A stretch of DNA of 64,000 nt from JBFWMG01 sp050251715 (GTDB lineage Bacteria; Desulfobacterota; Desulfovibrionia; Desulfovibrionales; Desulfovibrionaceae): contig JBFWMG010000004.1 in the NCBI GenBank assembly GCA_050251715.1, forward strand, positions 62,001-126,000, written 5' to 3'. The translations under genes were made by a program, and so were the position numbers. Below, piece by piece: positions 43,552-52,210 of this stretch (position 1 is the stretch's first letter; every line of letters starts with the position of its first letter). Under the pieces are notes generated by a model. It saw nothing but the letters and a program-made list of their open reading frames with translations, searched no databases and was not told where the DNA came from.

Positions 43552-45138
43552 ATGACGCCTGCCGCCACATCGCCCCTCAGCTTCGCCGCCATCGGTCCCT
43601 TTGCCCCTTCGCCCAAGGGCGCGGCGGCCTTGCGCGACATTACCGTGGCGACACTCGACGCCGCGCTGGCCGACATGGTGGGCTCGGTGCGCGTGCTGCT
43701 GCCCGAGGCGCTGCATGCCGAGGGGCACGTCACCGTTCCCCTGCGCGAATTGGACGACTTCGCCCCCGAACGGCTGGCCGCCCTGCCCCTGCTGCGCACC
43801 ATCCAGCGCGGCATCGATCTCATCGGGGACGCCCGCAACGAGGGCCAACCCGACTACCGCATCCGGGAAACCCTGCTGGCAAACGGTTTCGGGAACATAC
43901 TCGACCTGGCCGCGCCGCCCAACGCGACCGTACCCAGTTCTGCGCCCAGCCCCGCTCCGGCCACGCCAGGCAGCGGCAAAAGCGGCGCGGATGCCCTCTT
44001 CGACCTGATCGACGCCCCGGCAAGCGCCACGCCGGGCGGATCCGCAGCGGCCTGGAGCTCCCAACTGCGCCGGTTGGGCCACGACATCCTGGCGGCCATC
44101 GCCTCCGATCCGGCCCTGCGCACGCTGGAGGCGGCCTGGCGCGGCCTGGCCCTTGTCTGCGCCCAGCCCGAGGCACGCGAAGGACTGGTCCGCATCCGCT
44201 TCGCCGCCCTGCCCGATCCCGATGTGGCCGCCTCCCTTGCCGCGCTGGAGGCAACCATTCTGGACAGCATGCCCAGCCTGTGCCTCGTGGACCACCCCTT
44301 TGGCCCCAATCCAGCGGATTTGGACGGCATCAAGGCCGTGGCGGATTTTGCGGAAACGGGGCTCATCCCCTCCCTGGCCTGGGCCGGGCCGTCATTCCTG
44401 CGCCTGGACGACTGGGCCGGCCTTGACCGGCTGCCCAACCTGTCCACCCATATGGAAACCGCCGCCTTTGCGGCGTGGCGTTCCTTCCGCGCCACGCCCG
44501 CCGCCGCGTGGCTTGGCCTGTGCTGCAACCGCATCCCCGCCCGCGCGCGCCACGAGGCGGACCCCGCCTGGTTCGGCTTTCAGGAACCCGACGACCTGTG
44601 GCTCGCCCCGGTGTGGCCCGCCGCCGCACTGGCCATGCGCTCCCTGGCCGCCACGGGCAGTTTCATGGCCATGGCCCACGCGCCCGTGGCCACCCTGCGC
44701 GACCTGCCCCTGCCCGCCGCCTATGCGGACTCGGAAACCGTGACCGAGATGGCGCTGTCCGAGCACAGGGCCGCGCAATTCGCCGCCGTGGGCCTCATGC
44801 CCCTTGTCGGCGTCAAACGCGCCGACGCGGTGGTGCTGGCCGCGCAAACCGCCACGGGAGGCAAGCCCTTCCACTACCCCTTCTTTCTCAACAGGCTGGC
44901 GGGCGCGGTGTACGAGGCCAAGGCCGCCTTGGCCGATCTGCGCGACCCAGCAGCCGTGGAGGAACGGCTGGCCGCGCATCTGCAGACCGCCTTTGGCCGC
45001 ATCCCCACCCTTGCGCCCAAGCGCTTTGGCGTGCAATGCGTGCCCATGAACGGCGGCATGGTGTTGCGGGTGCAGTGCGTGCCGCCCGAGGCCGCGCTGC
45101 CGGGCGACCCCATCGTTTCGTTGGATTTTGACTGGTAG
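43552..45138 (+). CDS. TssB-TssC-like sheath fusion protein
   Basis: 528 residues from ATG 43552 (CAGGAG upstream). Residues 1-80 (PFAPSPKGAAALRDIT, VPLRELDDFAPERLAALPLLRTI) follow the pattern of the small T6SS sheath subunit TssB. Residues from about 190 follow the large subunit TssC: LRTLEAAWRGLALV, WRSFRATPAAAWLGL, APVWPAAALAMRSLAATGSFMAM. A Pro/Ala-rich linker joins them. It is divergent from, and not part of, the canonical tssB and tssC at 61.5-63.6 kb. It is probably a specialised sheath or baseplate-associated paralogue; a role as a non-structural regulator is also possible. Homology is read by eye and is moderate. Confidence 0.7.
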   Translation: MTPAATSPLSFAAIGPFAPSPKGAAALRDITVATLDAALADMVGSVRVLLPEALHAEGHVTVPLRELDDFAPERLAALPLLRTIQRGIDLIGDARNEGQPDYRIRETLLANGFGNILDLAAPPNATVPSSAPSPAPATPGSGKSGADALFDLIDAPASATPGGSAAAWSSQLRRLGHDILAAIASDPALRTLEAAWRGLALVCAQPEAREGLVRIRFAALPDPDVAASLAALEATILDSMPSLCLVDHPFGPNPADLDGIKAVADFAETGLIPSLAWAGPSFLRLDDWAGLDRLPNLSTHMETAAFAAWRSFRATPAAAWLGLCCNRIPARARHEADPAWFGFQEPDDLWLAPVWPAAALAMRSLAATGSFMAMAHAPVATLRDLPLPAAYADSETVTEMALSEHRAAQFAAVGLMPLVGVKRADAVVLAAQTATGGKPFHYPFFLNRLAGAVYEAKAALADLRDPAAVEERLAAHLQTAFGRIPTLAPKRFGVQCVPMNGGMVLRVQCVPPEAALPGDPIVSLDFDW

Positions 45139-45166
45139 AAAGCACACCCCCGACAGGAGCGAGGGC

Positions 45167-45472
45167 ATGAACATCCGCGAAATTCTTGGCATGAAGCGGC
45201 ACATCCGCCACTTGGGCTGCCCGCGCTGTTACAGGGGCTTCAACGAGGTGACGCCTTACGAACTGCACGGGGTGGCGCTCTTCAAGTGCGCCACCTGCGG
45301 CATCACGTTCTGCACGCGCTGCGGCCACATGCACCGCACCGTGGAGATCCTGTGCCCCAACGACACGGAGAGCATCCGCCGCCTGGAAGACCCGGACGAC
45401 GTGTTCGACGTGCACGACGTGCGCCGCCAGGGGCACGTGTTCCGCATGATCGGGGAATACTACATCGGCTGA
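45167..45472 (+). CDS. Small zinc-ribbon protein
   Basis: 101 residues from ATG 45167, with AGGAG and GAGGG before it. The centre carries metal-binding pairs C18/C21, C41/C44, C49/C52, then H54, H56 and C63 (CPRC, CATC, CTRC), enough for two zinc sites of ribbon type. No other domain is visible. It lies 28 nt after the TssB-TssC-like gene and is probably co-transcribed with it. Function is unknown; protein-protein or nucleic-acid binding is possible. Confidence 0.75.
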   Translation: MNIREILGMKRHIRHLGCPRCYRGFNEVTPYELHGVALFKCATCGITFCTRCGHMHRTVEILCPNDTESIRRLEDPDDVFDVHDVRRQGHVFRMIGEYYIG

Positions 45473-45557
45473 CCGGGCGATGGGGAGGCGGCGTCCTTGA
45501 CGGCCACCGGGCGCGCACCGTATATGCGCCCGATTCCACTTCCCAAAGGAGCGCCCC

Positions 45558-45875
45558 ATGTCCGCATTCACCAACGTCACCGTCACCCGCGAGGCCAACA
45601 TCTATTTTGACGGCAAGGTCACCAGCCGCGCCCTCACCTTTGCCGACGGCACGGTCAAGACCCTGGGCATCATGCTGCCCGGCGACTACGAGTTCGGTAC
45701 CCAAAAGGCCGAGGTCATGGAGATTCAGGCCGGAGAAATGACCGTGCTGCTGCCCGGCGAAACCGCCTGGCGCACCGTGCGCGGCGGCGAATCCTTCAAC
45801 GTGCCCGCCAACGCGTCCTTCAAGCTGCACGTCGCCACCGTGGTGGACTACTGCTGCTCGTACATCGACGCGTAG
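45558..45875 (+). CDS. ppnP: Pyrimidine/purine nucleoside phosphorylase (PpnP family)
   Basis: 105 residues with AAAGGAG before the ATG. The family (DUF1255, E. coli YaiE/PpnP) is a small cupin that phosphorolyses diverse nucleosides. Typical motifs are EANIYFDGKVTSR, TLGIMLPGDYEF, EIQAGEMTVLLPG and GESFNVPANASFKL. Length and order are normal for the family. It lies downstream of the zinc-ribbon gene and just before a convergent terminator; it is metabolic and unrelated in function to the T6SS genes. Confidence 0.93.
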   Translation: MSAFTNVTVTREANIYFDGKVTSRALTFADGTVKTLGIMLPGDYEFGTQKAEVMEIQAGEMTVLLPGETAWRTVRGGESFNVPANASFKLHVATVVDYCCSYIDA

Positions 45876-45920
45876 CACGCCACGTCCGGGCCACCGCGCC
45901 CCGCAGACGCGCAACATAAC

Positions 45921-45962
45921 AAGCCGCCCCCCGCATGGACGCGCCATGCGGGGGGCGGCTTT
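45921..45962. terminator. Convergent hairpin terminator
   Basis: An 18-bp perfect stem (45921-45938 with 45944-45961) and a 5-nt loop lie between the convergent ppnP and clpV genes. T-runs on either side are short, so it is a structure-based call for a bidirectional terminator. Confidence 0.75.
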
Positions 45963-45995
45963 GTCGTGCATTGATGGAAGCCGCGCGCCGAAGCG

Positions 45996-48656
45996 CTACG
46001 CCTCGGCAAACCCCACGCGCAGTTCGCCCGCCTCGTCCACGTCGAGCCGCACCACGGGCGGCATGGTCGCGTCGAACATGCGGCGCAGGATTTCCTCGGC
46101 AATGCGGGGCATCACCGTGCCGCGCAGGATGTGGTCGATGGAGCGCGCGCCCGTGGCCACCTCGGTGCACCGCGCGGCGATGCGCTCCACCACCTCGGGC
46201 GCATAGTCGAGCCGCACGCCGTTGTTGGTGTGGATGCGCCTGCCCAGGCGGTCGAGTTTGAGCCCCACGATGTCGCGCAGGGCCGAGGATGCCAGCGCCG
46301 CATAGGGCACCACGGTCATGCGGCCCAGAAGCGCGGGCTTGAAGTGTGCGGCCAGTTCGGGCCGTATGGCCTGGCCCACGGCCTCCATGTCGGCTTCGGC
46401 CATGCCCGGCGCGCTCCCGGCGCCGCCGCCATCGGCGGTCATGCGCGTGATGCGGTCGGAGGCCAGGTTGCTGGTCAAAAAGAAGATGGTGTTCTTGAAA
46501 TCGATGACCCTGCCCTCGCCGTCCGCGAGCATGCCCTTGTCGAACACCTGGTAGAACAGATTCATCACCTCCAGGTCCGCCTTTTCCACCTCGTCCAGCA
46601 GCACCACGCTGTACGGGCGCTGGCGCACCGCCTCGGTCAGCACGCCGCCCTCGCCATAGCCCACGTAGCCGGGCGGCGAGCCGATGAGGCGGCTGACCGT
46701 ATGCCGCTCCTGGAATTCGCTCATGTTGATGGAGATCATGGCGCGTTCGTCGCCAAAGAGCAGATCGGACAGGGCGAGCGCGGTCTCGGTCTTGCCCACG
46801 CCGCTGGGGCCGACCAGCAGGAACACGCCCTGGGGCAGGCTCGGATCCTCCAGCCCCGACTTGGACGACGTGATGTGCCGGGCCACAATGCGCAGGGCGG
46901 CGTCCTGGCCCTTGATGCGCTTCTTCAGGTCGTCCTCCAGGCGCAGGATGGACATGGCCTCGTCGCGCAGCACCTTGCCCAGCGGGATGCCGGTCCAGTC
47001 CGACACCACCTTGGCCACCATGTCGGGGTCCACCTCGTAGCGCACGAGGGGGTCGTCGCCCTGCACCGTTTCCAACGCGCGCACGCAGGCGGCCAGCGCC
47101 TCGCGCGGGGCGGCGTCCTCGCCCTCGGGGGCGGCGGCAAGCTCGGCCCGCGCGGCCAGCAACTTTTCCACGGCCTCGCGCTCCGCCTTCCACCTGTCGG
47201 CCAGGGTCGCGGCCTCCTCGCCCAGCAGCGCCATCTCGGCGCGCGCCGCGTCCAGCGTTGCGGCATCGACGTCCAGCCCGTTCCTGCGGTCGCGGTCCAA
47301 GGCCTCGATGCGCCGCGTGAGATCCTGCATGCGGCGCTCGCGGTCTTCCAGGGCGTCGGGCTTGTTGGTCAGGTTCACCTTGACCCGCGACGCCGCCGTG
47401 TCCAGCAGGTCCACGGCCTTGTCCGGCAGCTGGCGGCCCGACACGTAGCGGTCCGACAGGCTGGCCGCGGCCATGATGGCGTCCTCGCGCACCAGGACGC
47501 CGTGGTCCTCCTCGTAGCGCGCCTTGAGGCCGCGCAGGATGGTGGCCGTGTCCTCTATGGAGGGCTCGTCGAGCTTGACCGGCTGGAACCGCCGCGACAG
47601 CGCGGCGTCCTTCTCGAAATATTTCTTGTACTCCGACCAGGTGGTGGCCGCGATGGTGCGCAGTTCGCCGCGCGCCAGCACGGGCTTGAGCAGGTTGGCC
47701 GCGTCGCCGCCGCCCGCGCTGTTGCCCGCGCCGATGAGCACGTGCGCCTCGTCGATGAACAGGATGATGGGCCGCGCCGAGGCCTTGACCGCCTCGATGA
47801 CCGACTTGAGGCGGTTCTCGAACTCGCCGCGCACGCCCGCGCCCGCCTCCAGCAGTCCCAGGTCCAGCGCCAGGATGCGCACGTCCTGCAACAGGTCGGG
47901 CACGTCGCCTTCCACGATGCGCAGGGCCAGCCCTTCGACCACGGCGGTCTTGCCCACGCCCGCGTCGCCCACCACGATGGGATTGTTCTTGCGCCGCCGG
48001 GCCAGGATGTCGATCATCTGCCGGATTTCCCGGTCGCGGCCGAACACCGGGTCGATCTGGCCCAGGCGCGCCTTGGCGCAAAAGTCGATGCAATATTTGG
48101 ACAGGGGGCCATCGCCCCCGCCCGCCCCGGTTTCGCCCGGAGCGGCCGCATCGGCGGCCGCGTCGGCCACGGCCCCGGCCTCCTCGGACGAACGCCCCGT
48201 GGTGTTGCGGAATCCGGTGAGCAGGGCTTCGCGGCCAATGCCGCGCAGGTATTCGAACGGTTTCGACGCAAAGGCCGCGTCGCTCATGCCCAGGAGCGCC
48301 AGCACCACCGCGCCCGATCGCACGCTCCTCTCCCCCAGTTCGATGGACGCGATCATCCAGGCGTCGTGCAGCAGGTCGATGAGACGCGGCGACATGACGG
48401 GCCGCGCGGCATTGCCCCGCGAGAACCGCTCCAGCTCCTTGTCCAGGGCGCGGGCCAGGGCGCCCTGGTCCAGCCCGAACTTGCGGAACACGCACGCCAG
48501 ATCGGCGTCCGCCGACTCGTTGAGCTTGGCCACGAAGTGTTCCACCGTGACCTCGTAATGGGTCATGGTCACGCTCATGCCAGCGGCGGCCTGGAGTTTT
48601 TCGATGCAGTAGGGATTGAGCCGGTCGATGAGGGACTTGAGTGATACCTGGGCCAT
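45996..48656 (-). CDS. clpV: T6SS AAA+ ATPase ClpV (TssH), copy 1
   Basis: 886 residues, normal ClpV length. An N-terminal double-Clp-N domain (1-160) precedes AAA1 with Walker A GDAGVGKT and the IILFIDEAHVLIGA Walker B, a coiled-coil middle domain, and AAA2 with GPSGVGKTE, VVLLDEVEKA and the LTSNLASD sensor. The protein disassembles contracted TssB/TssC sheaths for reuse. AAGGAC precedes the ATG. It is the last gene of the minus-strand T6SS operon, after the HTH/coiled-coil gene. A second ClpV with a tail is encoded at 54.3-57.6 kb. Confidence 0.93.
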   Translation of the reverse strand: MAQVSLKSLIDRLNPYCIEKLQAAAGMSVTMTHYEVTVEHFVAKLNESADADLACVFRKFGLDQGALARALDKELERFSRGNAARPVMSPRLIDLLHDAWMIASIELGERSVRSGAVVLALLGMSDAAFASKPFEYLRGIGREALLTGFRNTTGRSSEEAGAVADAAADAAAPGETGAGGGDGPLSKYCIDFCAKARLGQIDPVFGRDREIRQMIDILARRRKNNPIVVGDAGVGKTAVVEGLALRIVEGDVPDLLQDVRILALDLGLLEAGAGVRGEFENRLKSVIEAVKASARPIILFIDEAHVLIGAGNSAGGGDAANLLKPVLARGELRTIAATTWSEYKKYFEKDAALSRRFQPVKLDEPSIEDTATILRGLKARYEEDHGVLVREDAIMAAASLSDRYVSGRQLPDKAVDLLDTAASRVKVNLTNKPDALEDRERRMQDLTRRIEALDRDRRNGLDVDAATLDAARAEMALLGEEAATLADRWKAEREAVEKLLAARAELAAAPEGEDAAPREALAACVRALETVQGDDPLVRYEVDPDMVAKVVSDWTGIPLGKVLRDEAMSILRLEDDLKKRIKGQDAALRIVARHITSSKSGLEDPSLPQGVFLLVGPSGVGKTETALALSDLLFGDERAMISINMSEFQERHTVSRLIGSPPGYVGYGEGGVLTEAVRQRPYSVVLLDEVEKADLEVMNLFYQVFDKGMLADGEGRVIDFKNTIFFLTSNLASDRITRMTADGGGAGSAPGMAEADMEAVGQAIRPELAAHFKPALLGRMTVVPYAALASSALRDIVGLKLDRLGRRIHTNNGVRLDYAPEVVERIAARCTEVATGARSIDHILRGTVMPRIAEEILRRMFDATMPPVVRLDVDEAGELRVGFAEA

Positions 48657-48687
48657 GGTCGTCCTTTTGGTTGCGCGGCCGCGCCGG

Positions 48688-49638
48688 TCAATACCCCGAT
48701 ACCTTGAGGCGCGTCAGCTTCTGGATGGCGGACTTGAGCAGGGGGCTCAAGCTTTCGGTGTGCATGGCTATGCTCTTGAGCGTGGGGCGCATGGCCGTGA
48801 ACTCGGCCTTGATCTCCCCGCCCGTTTCCACGATGACCCGCAGCTCGCGCGCCAGCGACTCCTGCTGCGCGGCGATGCCCGCCAGCGACCGCTGCAACAA
48901 GTCCTGCTGCTGCTTGAGTTTCTTCAGCTCGCCGGAGGTCAGCTCGCCCAGGTGCGCGGCCAGCGCATCCCCCTGGAAGGCCGTGGCCATGGTGTCGAGC
49001 ATGTATTTGACGTAATCGAAATTGTCGAAAACCTTTTTGGCTTCCACCAGCAAGGTTTGCAGGTTGCGGGCATGGTTGTCGGCCAGGGTTTCCTGCACGC
49101 GGTCGGCAATGGCGGCGGTCCACTCGTCGAGCCGGGCCTCCAATGCGGTGTGCATGCGGCCGGCCAACTCGTCGGCCCGCCGGGCGTAGGAGGTCTCCAG
49201 CACCGAGGCGAGGCGGTGCAGCCGCTCTTCGAGGGCGCGCTCCAGCGACGCCTCCAGGTCGCGGCCCAGCCCCTGCTCCAACGCCTCCAGGCGCTCCAGG
49301 GCGTTGTCCAGCGAGGCCACGCGTTCCAGGGCCAGGGCCATCTCGCGGCCATCGCGCACCAGGCGGTCGCGTTCGCCCGCCTGGCCATTGTCCGCGTCGG
49401 TGCGGTAGGCCGGGGCCGATGTCAGGGCGGGCAGCAATTCGGCGGGCACCCCCGCCTCCACGCACAGCCGGATGGTGCGCGCGGAACAGCTGTGCAGCTT
49501 GAGCGAGCGGGCCAGATTGCGGCGATCCATGCCTATGCGCCGCGCGATGTCGGCAATGGAGACATTGTTCGCGGCAAACCAGGCACGCAGCCGTTTGTAG
49601 CGATCGGCAGGATTATCCTGCGGCGTCCGTTTTTTCAT
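48688..49638 (-). CDS. HTH and coiled-coil protein in T6SS cluster
   Basis: 316 residues. Residues 24-60 (SIADIARRIGMDRRNLARSLKLHS) form a helix-turn-helix resembling DNA-binding repressors. The remaining 250 residues are mostly long charged helices (ERVASLDNALERLEALEQGLGRDL, DLLQRSLAGIAAQQESLARE), likely coiled coil. There is no membrane segment. The gene is 31 nt upstream of clpV 1 and 25 nt downstream of the SPOR gene, so it shares their operon. A regulatory or scaffold role is inferred only. Confidence 0.8.
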   Translation of the reverse strand: MKKRTPQDNPADRYKRLRAWFAANNVSIADIARRIGMDRRNLARSLKLHSCSARTIRLCVEAGVPAELLPALTSAPAYRTDADNGQAGERDRLVRDGREMALALERVASLDNALERLEALEQGLGRDLEASLERALEERLHRLASVLETSYARRADELAGRMHTALEARLDEWTAAIADRVQETLADNHARNLQTLLVEAKKVFDNFDYVKYMLDTMATAFQGDALAAHLGELTSGELKKLKQQQDLLQRSLAGIAAQQESLARELRVIVETGGEIKAEFTAMRPTLKSIAMHTESLSPLLKSAIQKLTRLKVSGY

Positions 49639-49663
49639 GGTCCCGTGTCGTGGAAAGCAACCC

Positions 49664-50947
49664 CTATGGGCATTGCTTGCGTTCGGTTAACAACTCGACG
49701 GCCAGCGACTTGATGGCTGGGGCTTTTCCCAGCCGATCCTTATATGCCGCAGCTGCGGCCTCAGCATCCTTCTTGTCGGCGAAATCTCCAACCTGCGCCA
49801 CATACCATTGCTTGTCCGCGTCGTCGTACAGATGGTAGTAGCAGGCGTCGAACCCTTGATTCTTCAACTGCTTGACCAGCTTCAGCGCCGCGCCTTCGGA
49901 CAGGAAAGACCCCGCCTGCACGGAATACACGGTTTGCAGGGGCTCGTACCGCGCGGCGGAACCGGTGGAGGCGCGGATGACGAGCGCCCCGACCTTTTCC
50001 TCGGTGCGGATCTTTTCCACGGCGGCGTTGGCGGCCTTCTTGTCGGGATAGCGGCCCACGTACACCATGAACCATGTGCGCTCCCGGTCGTCCACACGGG
50101 TCATCACGCCCGAGGAATAGCCCTTTTCCAGCAGGGCATGCGCCAGGCGGTCGGCGTTCTGCTTGCCCAGAAACGACCCCACCTGCACCAGAAAGTCGCC
50201 GGGGCCGTCCGTTGCGGCCTTGCCGTCGGCGGCCGCGTCCGACGACGCGGCGTCCTGGGACGCGCCGTCACCCGCCGCGCCGTCACCCGCCGCGCCGCCA
50301 CCCAGCACGGACGCCACGGCGTTTTTCGCCGCATCGCCCTTGCCCGTGACCGTGGCGGCCAACGCATCGGCCTTGGCTCCGGCGCCGTCTTTCGCGGCGC
50401 CCGCCTTGTCCTGCGCGCCCGCTGCGGCGGCTCCCGCCTTGTCCTTGGCCTCCGCGCCTGCGGCGCCAGCCTTGTCCTGCGCCCCTGCGGCGGCGGCTCC
50501 CGCCTTGTCCTTGGCGTCCGCGCCTGCGGCACCGGCCTTGTCCTGCGCGCCCGTAGCGGCGGCACCGGCCTGGTCCTTCATGGCACCGGCCTGGTCCTTG
50601 CCGCCCGCCGCCGTGGCGGCGGCCTGGTCCTGCATGGCGGCGGCCTGGCCCTTGGCGGACGCGCCCGCGTCCGCGGCGGAAGCCTTGGCGCCGTCAGCCG
50701 CTCCGGCAGCGCCCTGCGCCGCCCCGGCCTGCGCACCGGTCGCGTCAAGACCGGCGGGCATGGCCTCCCGATCGCGCGAGGCCATGCGCGCCTGGGCGGC
50801 GTCTCTTTCGCTGGCCACCAGCAGGCGCGTGCTTTCCTTGTCCAGGTACAGGAGGGCGGACACAAACCCCGAGGTGAACAGCAAAATGCCAAGCAACGTC
50901 ATGATGACGAGCATGGCGGCGAAGGTCTTATTGTCGAGAACAAACAT
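49664..50947 (-). CDS. Membrane-anchored protein with LEA-like repeats and two SPOR domains
   Basis: 427 residues with AAGGG before the ATG at 50945-50947. A short cytoplasmic N-terminus and one membrane segment (12-34) are followed by an Ala/Gly/Lys/Asp low-complexity region (70-245) with a 22-residue period (DKAGAAGADAK and DKAGAAAAGAQ units, about 134-186). Two SPOR domains then follow (about 251-325 and 340-420; FLVQVGSFLGKQNADRLA, YSVQAGSFLSEGAALKL). SPOR domains bind denuded septal peptidoglycan. Inside a T6SS locus it may anchor the machine to the cell wall. No named T6SS component is clearly matched. Confidence 0.85.
   Translation of the reverse strand: MFVLDNKTFAAMLVIMTLLGILLFTSGFVSALLYLDKESTRLLVASERDAAQARMASRDREAMPAGLDATGAQAGAAQGAAGAADGAKASAADAGASAKGQAAAMQDQAAATAAGGKDQAGAMKDQAGAAATGAQDKAGAAGADAKDKAGAAAAGAQDKAGAAGAEAKDKAGAAAAGAQDKAGAAKDGAGAKADALAATVTGKGDAAKNAVASVLGGGAAGDGAAGDGASQDAASSDAAADGKAATDGPGDFLVQVGSFLGKQNADRLAHALLEKGYSSGVMTRVDDRERTWFMVYVGRYPDKKAANAAVEKIRTEEKVGALVIRASTGSAARYEPLQTVYSVQAGSFLSEGAALKLVKQLKNQGFDACYYHLYDDADKQWYVAQVGDFADKKDAEAAAAAYKDRLGKAPAIKSLAVELLTERKQCP
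50375..50650 (-). repeat. Tandem repeats inside the SPOR-protein gene
   Basis: This stretch encodes residues 100-191 of the SPOR protein. The clearest part repeats about every 66 bp (22 residues), each unit split into two 11-residue halves rich in Ala, Lys, Asp and Gln. The pattern is that of LEA-like helical or extended linkers. Copy number may vary between strains. Confidence 0.75.
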
Positions 50948-51007
50948 GGCGCCCTTCCATTAGAGCCTCCCACCTTTGAAAAAGATGAGATGCTCTTATG
51001 CATTTTG

Positions 51008-51053
51008 TTGAAATAATGCTCCATTATTTCAAATCATCGCATTGTTTCAATGC
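51008..51053. promoter_or_regulatory. Paired palindromes upstream of the SPOR gene
   Basis: TTGAAATAATG (51008-51018) and CATTATTTCAA (51022-51032) are an exact 11-bp inverted repeat with a 3-nt spacer. A second, GCATTG/CAATGC (51039-51053, TTT spacer), follows, and on the minus strand it reads ATTGAAACAATGC, sharing the TTGAAAYAATG core. They lie 60-105 bp upstream of the SPOR gene in the AT-rich part of the 352-bp gap 50948-51299. They look like operators of one regulator or a hairpin of the leader. The rest of the gap holds nothing I can name. Confidence 0.5.
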
Positions 51054-51299
51054 TAAAATGCGCTAGCGAATTGTCTGGCGCGCGGCCCGGAGGACGTGTC
51101 GTCCCATGCCGTGCGCACGCACCTTACCCATGCCACACTTCCAGGGGGATTGGAAAGGCGGCTTTCCCCATTTTTTTCAAACAAATCGCCATAACGGACG
51201 CCGCCCCCCCAGCGGCCCCGGCCCTCGCGTCGTCACGACGCCAAACAGGCCGCCGAACAACGCTCCCCCCAATGCCGATCGCACACCGGACAAGGGAGG

Positions 51300-52127
51300 T
51301 CACACCCAGAAAAATATCTTGCGCAACCCTTTTTTCTTCTTGGCGTCTTCCACGTCGCGCTCCGACCCGTCCTCGTTGTACTCGTGCTTTTCCAACAGCT
51401 TGCCGTTGTCGTACAACTCCTGGACCATGACCTCGCCGCCTTCGTAGTACCGCTCGGTATCGCCGTGGCGCAGGTCGGCGGCAAAGGTGGCCACTTCGTA
51501 CATCGCCCCCGAGGGGTAGTAGTCGATGCGCAGCCCCTCCTGCTTGCCCTCCACATAGGTGGTCTTGCGCAAGGGCTCGCCGTTTTCGGTGAAATGGCGC
51601 GCTTCGCCGTGCAGCTTGCCCCCCTTGTACCATTCCTCCCCGGTCACCTGGCCGTTGGGCGCAAAATACCGGGTCTGGCCGTTGCGCTTGCCGTTTTCGT
51701 ACATGGCCTGCATCACCGCGCTGCCCGCGGCAAAGGTCAGCAACTCGCCGTGCATGACGCCCTGCACAAAATGGGTCTGCGCCGCCACCTCGCCCGTGGC
51801 GTCGTAGGTGGTCACCACGCCGTCCAGCTTGCCGCCCGCGAAATACGCGGTCTGCTCCAGCACGCCTTCCTCGTTGTAGACCCTGGTCTCCCCTTCCTGC
51901 ACGCCGCCCGCGAACCGGGCCTCCATGACCACGGCTCCGGTATCCTCGTCGCGCTCCACATACAGGCCGTCCTCGGGCGCATCGGCAGGCTCGACCTCGA
52001 GCGCGGCCTCGTCCAGTTCCTCGGGTTCCCCAGAGGCCAGTTCGTCCGTATCGGGGACGCCCGTATCGGGCGCTTCCGCGTTGGGAGCCGTAGCGCCCTG
52101 TCCTGTTGCCGTTGTTTCGTCAGCCAT
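51300..52127 (-). CDS. MORN-like (YwqK-family) repeat protein downstream of vgrG
   Basis: 275 residues with AGGAACG before the ATG at 52125-52127. An acidic, low-complexity N-terminus (1-75) precedes about eight MORN-variant repeats of roughly 22-24 residues (GGKLDGVVTTYDATGEV, ENGKRNGQTRYFAPNGQV, GGKLHGEARHFTENGEP), ending in a lysine-rich tail (DAKKKKGLRKIF). YwqK-type repeat proteins occur as antitoxins or adaptors. Directly after vgrG it may be an effector-associated protein, adaptor or immunity factor. No toxin gene stands beside it in the window. Confidence 0.85.
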   Translation of the reverse strand: MADETTATGQGATAPNAEAPDTGVPDTDELASGEPEELDEAALEVEPADAPEDGLYVERDEDTGAVVMEARFAGGVQEGETRVYNEEGVLEQTAYFAGGKLDGVVTTYDATGEVAAQTHFVQGVMHGELLTFAAGSAVMQAMYENGKRNGQTRYFAPNGQVTGEEWYKGGKLHGEARHFTENGEPLRKTTYVEGKQEGLRIDYYPSGAMYEVATFAADLRHGDTERYYEGGEVMVQELYDNGKLLEKHEYNEDGSERDVEDAKKKKGLRKIFFWV

Positions 52128-52210
52128 GATGCGTTCCTATCCGACCGTTGCAGGGACCGCCCCGGCCCCTTGCGCCCCGGAGCGGCGCGATGGAGTCCGG
52201 CGCACGCCCA

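Noticed and set aside
46131..48644. Plus-strand open frame of 837 codons opposite clpV 1
   Set aside because: The sense gene on the minus strand is a clear ClpV, so this frame is complementary noise from high GC.
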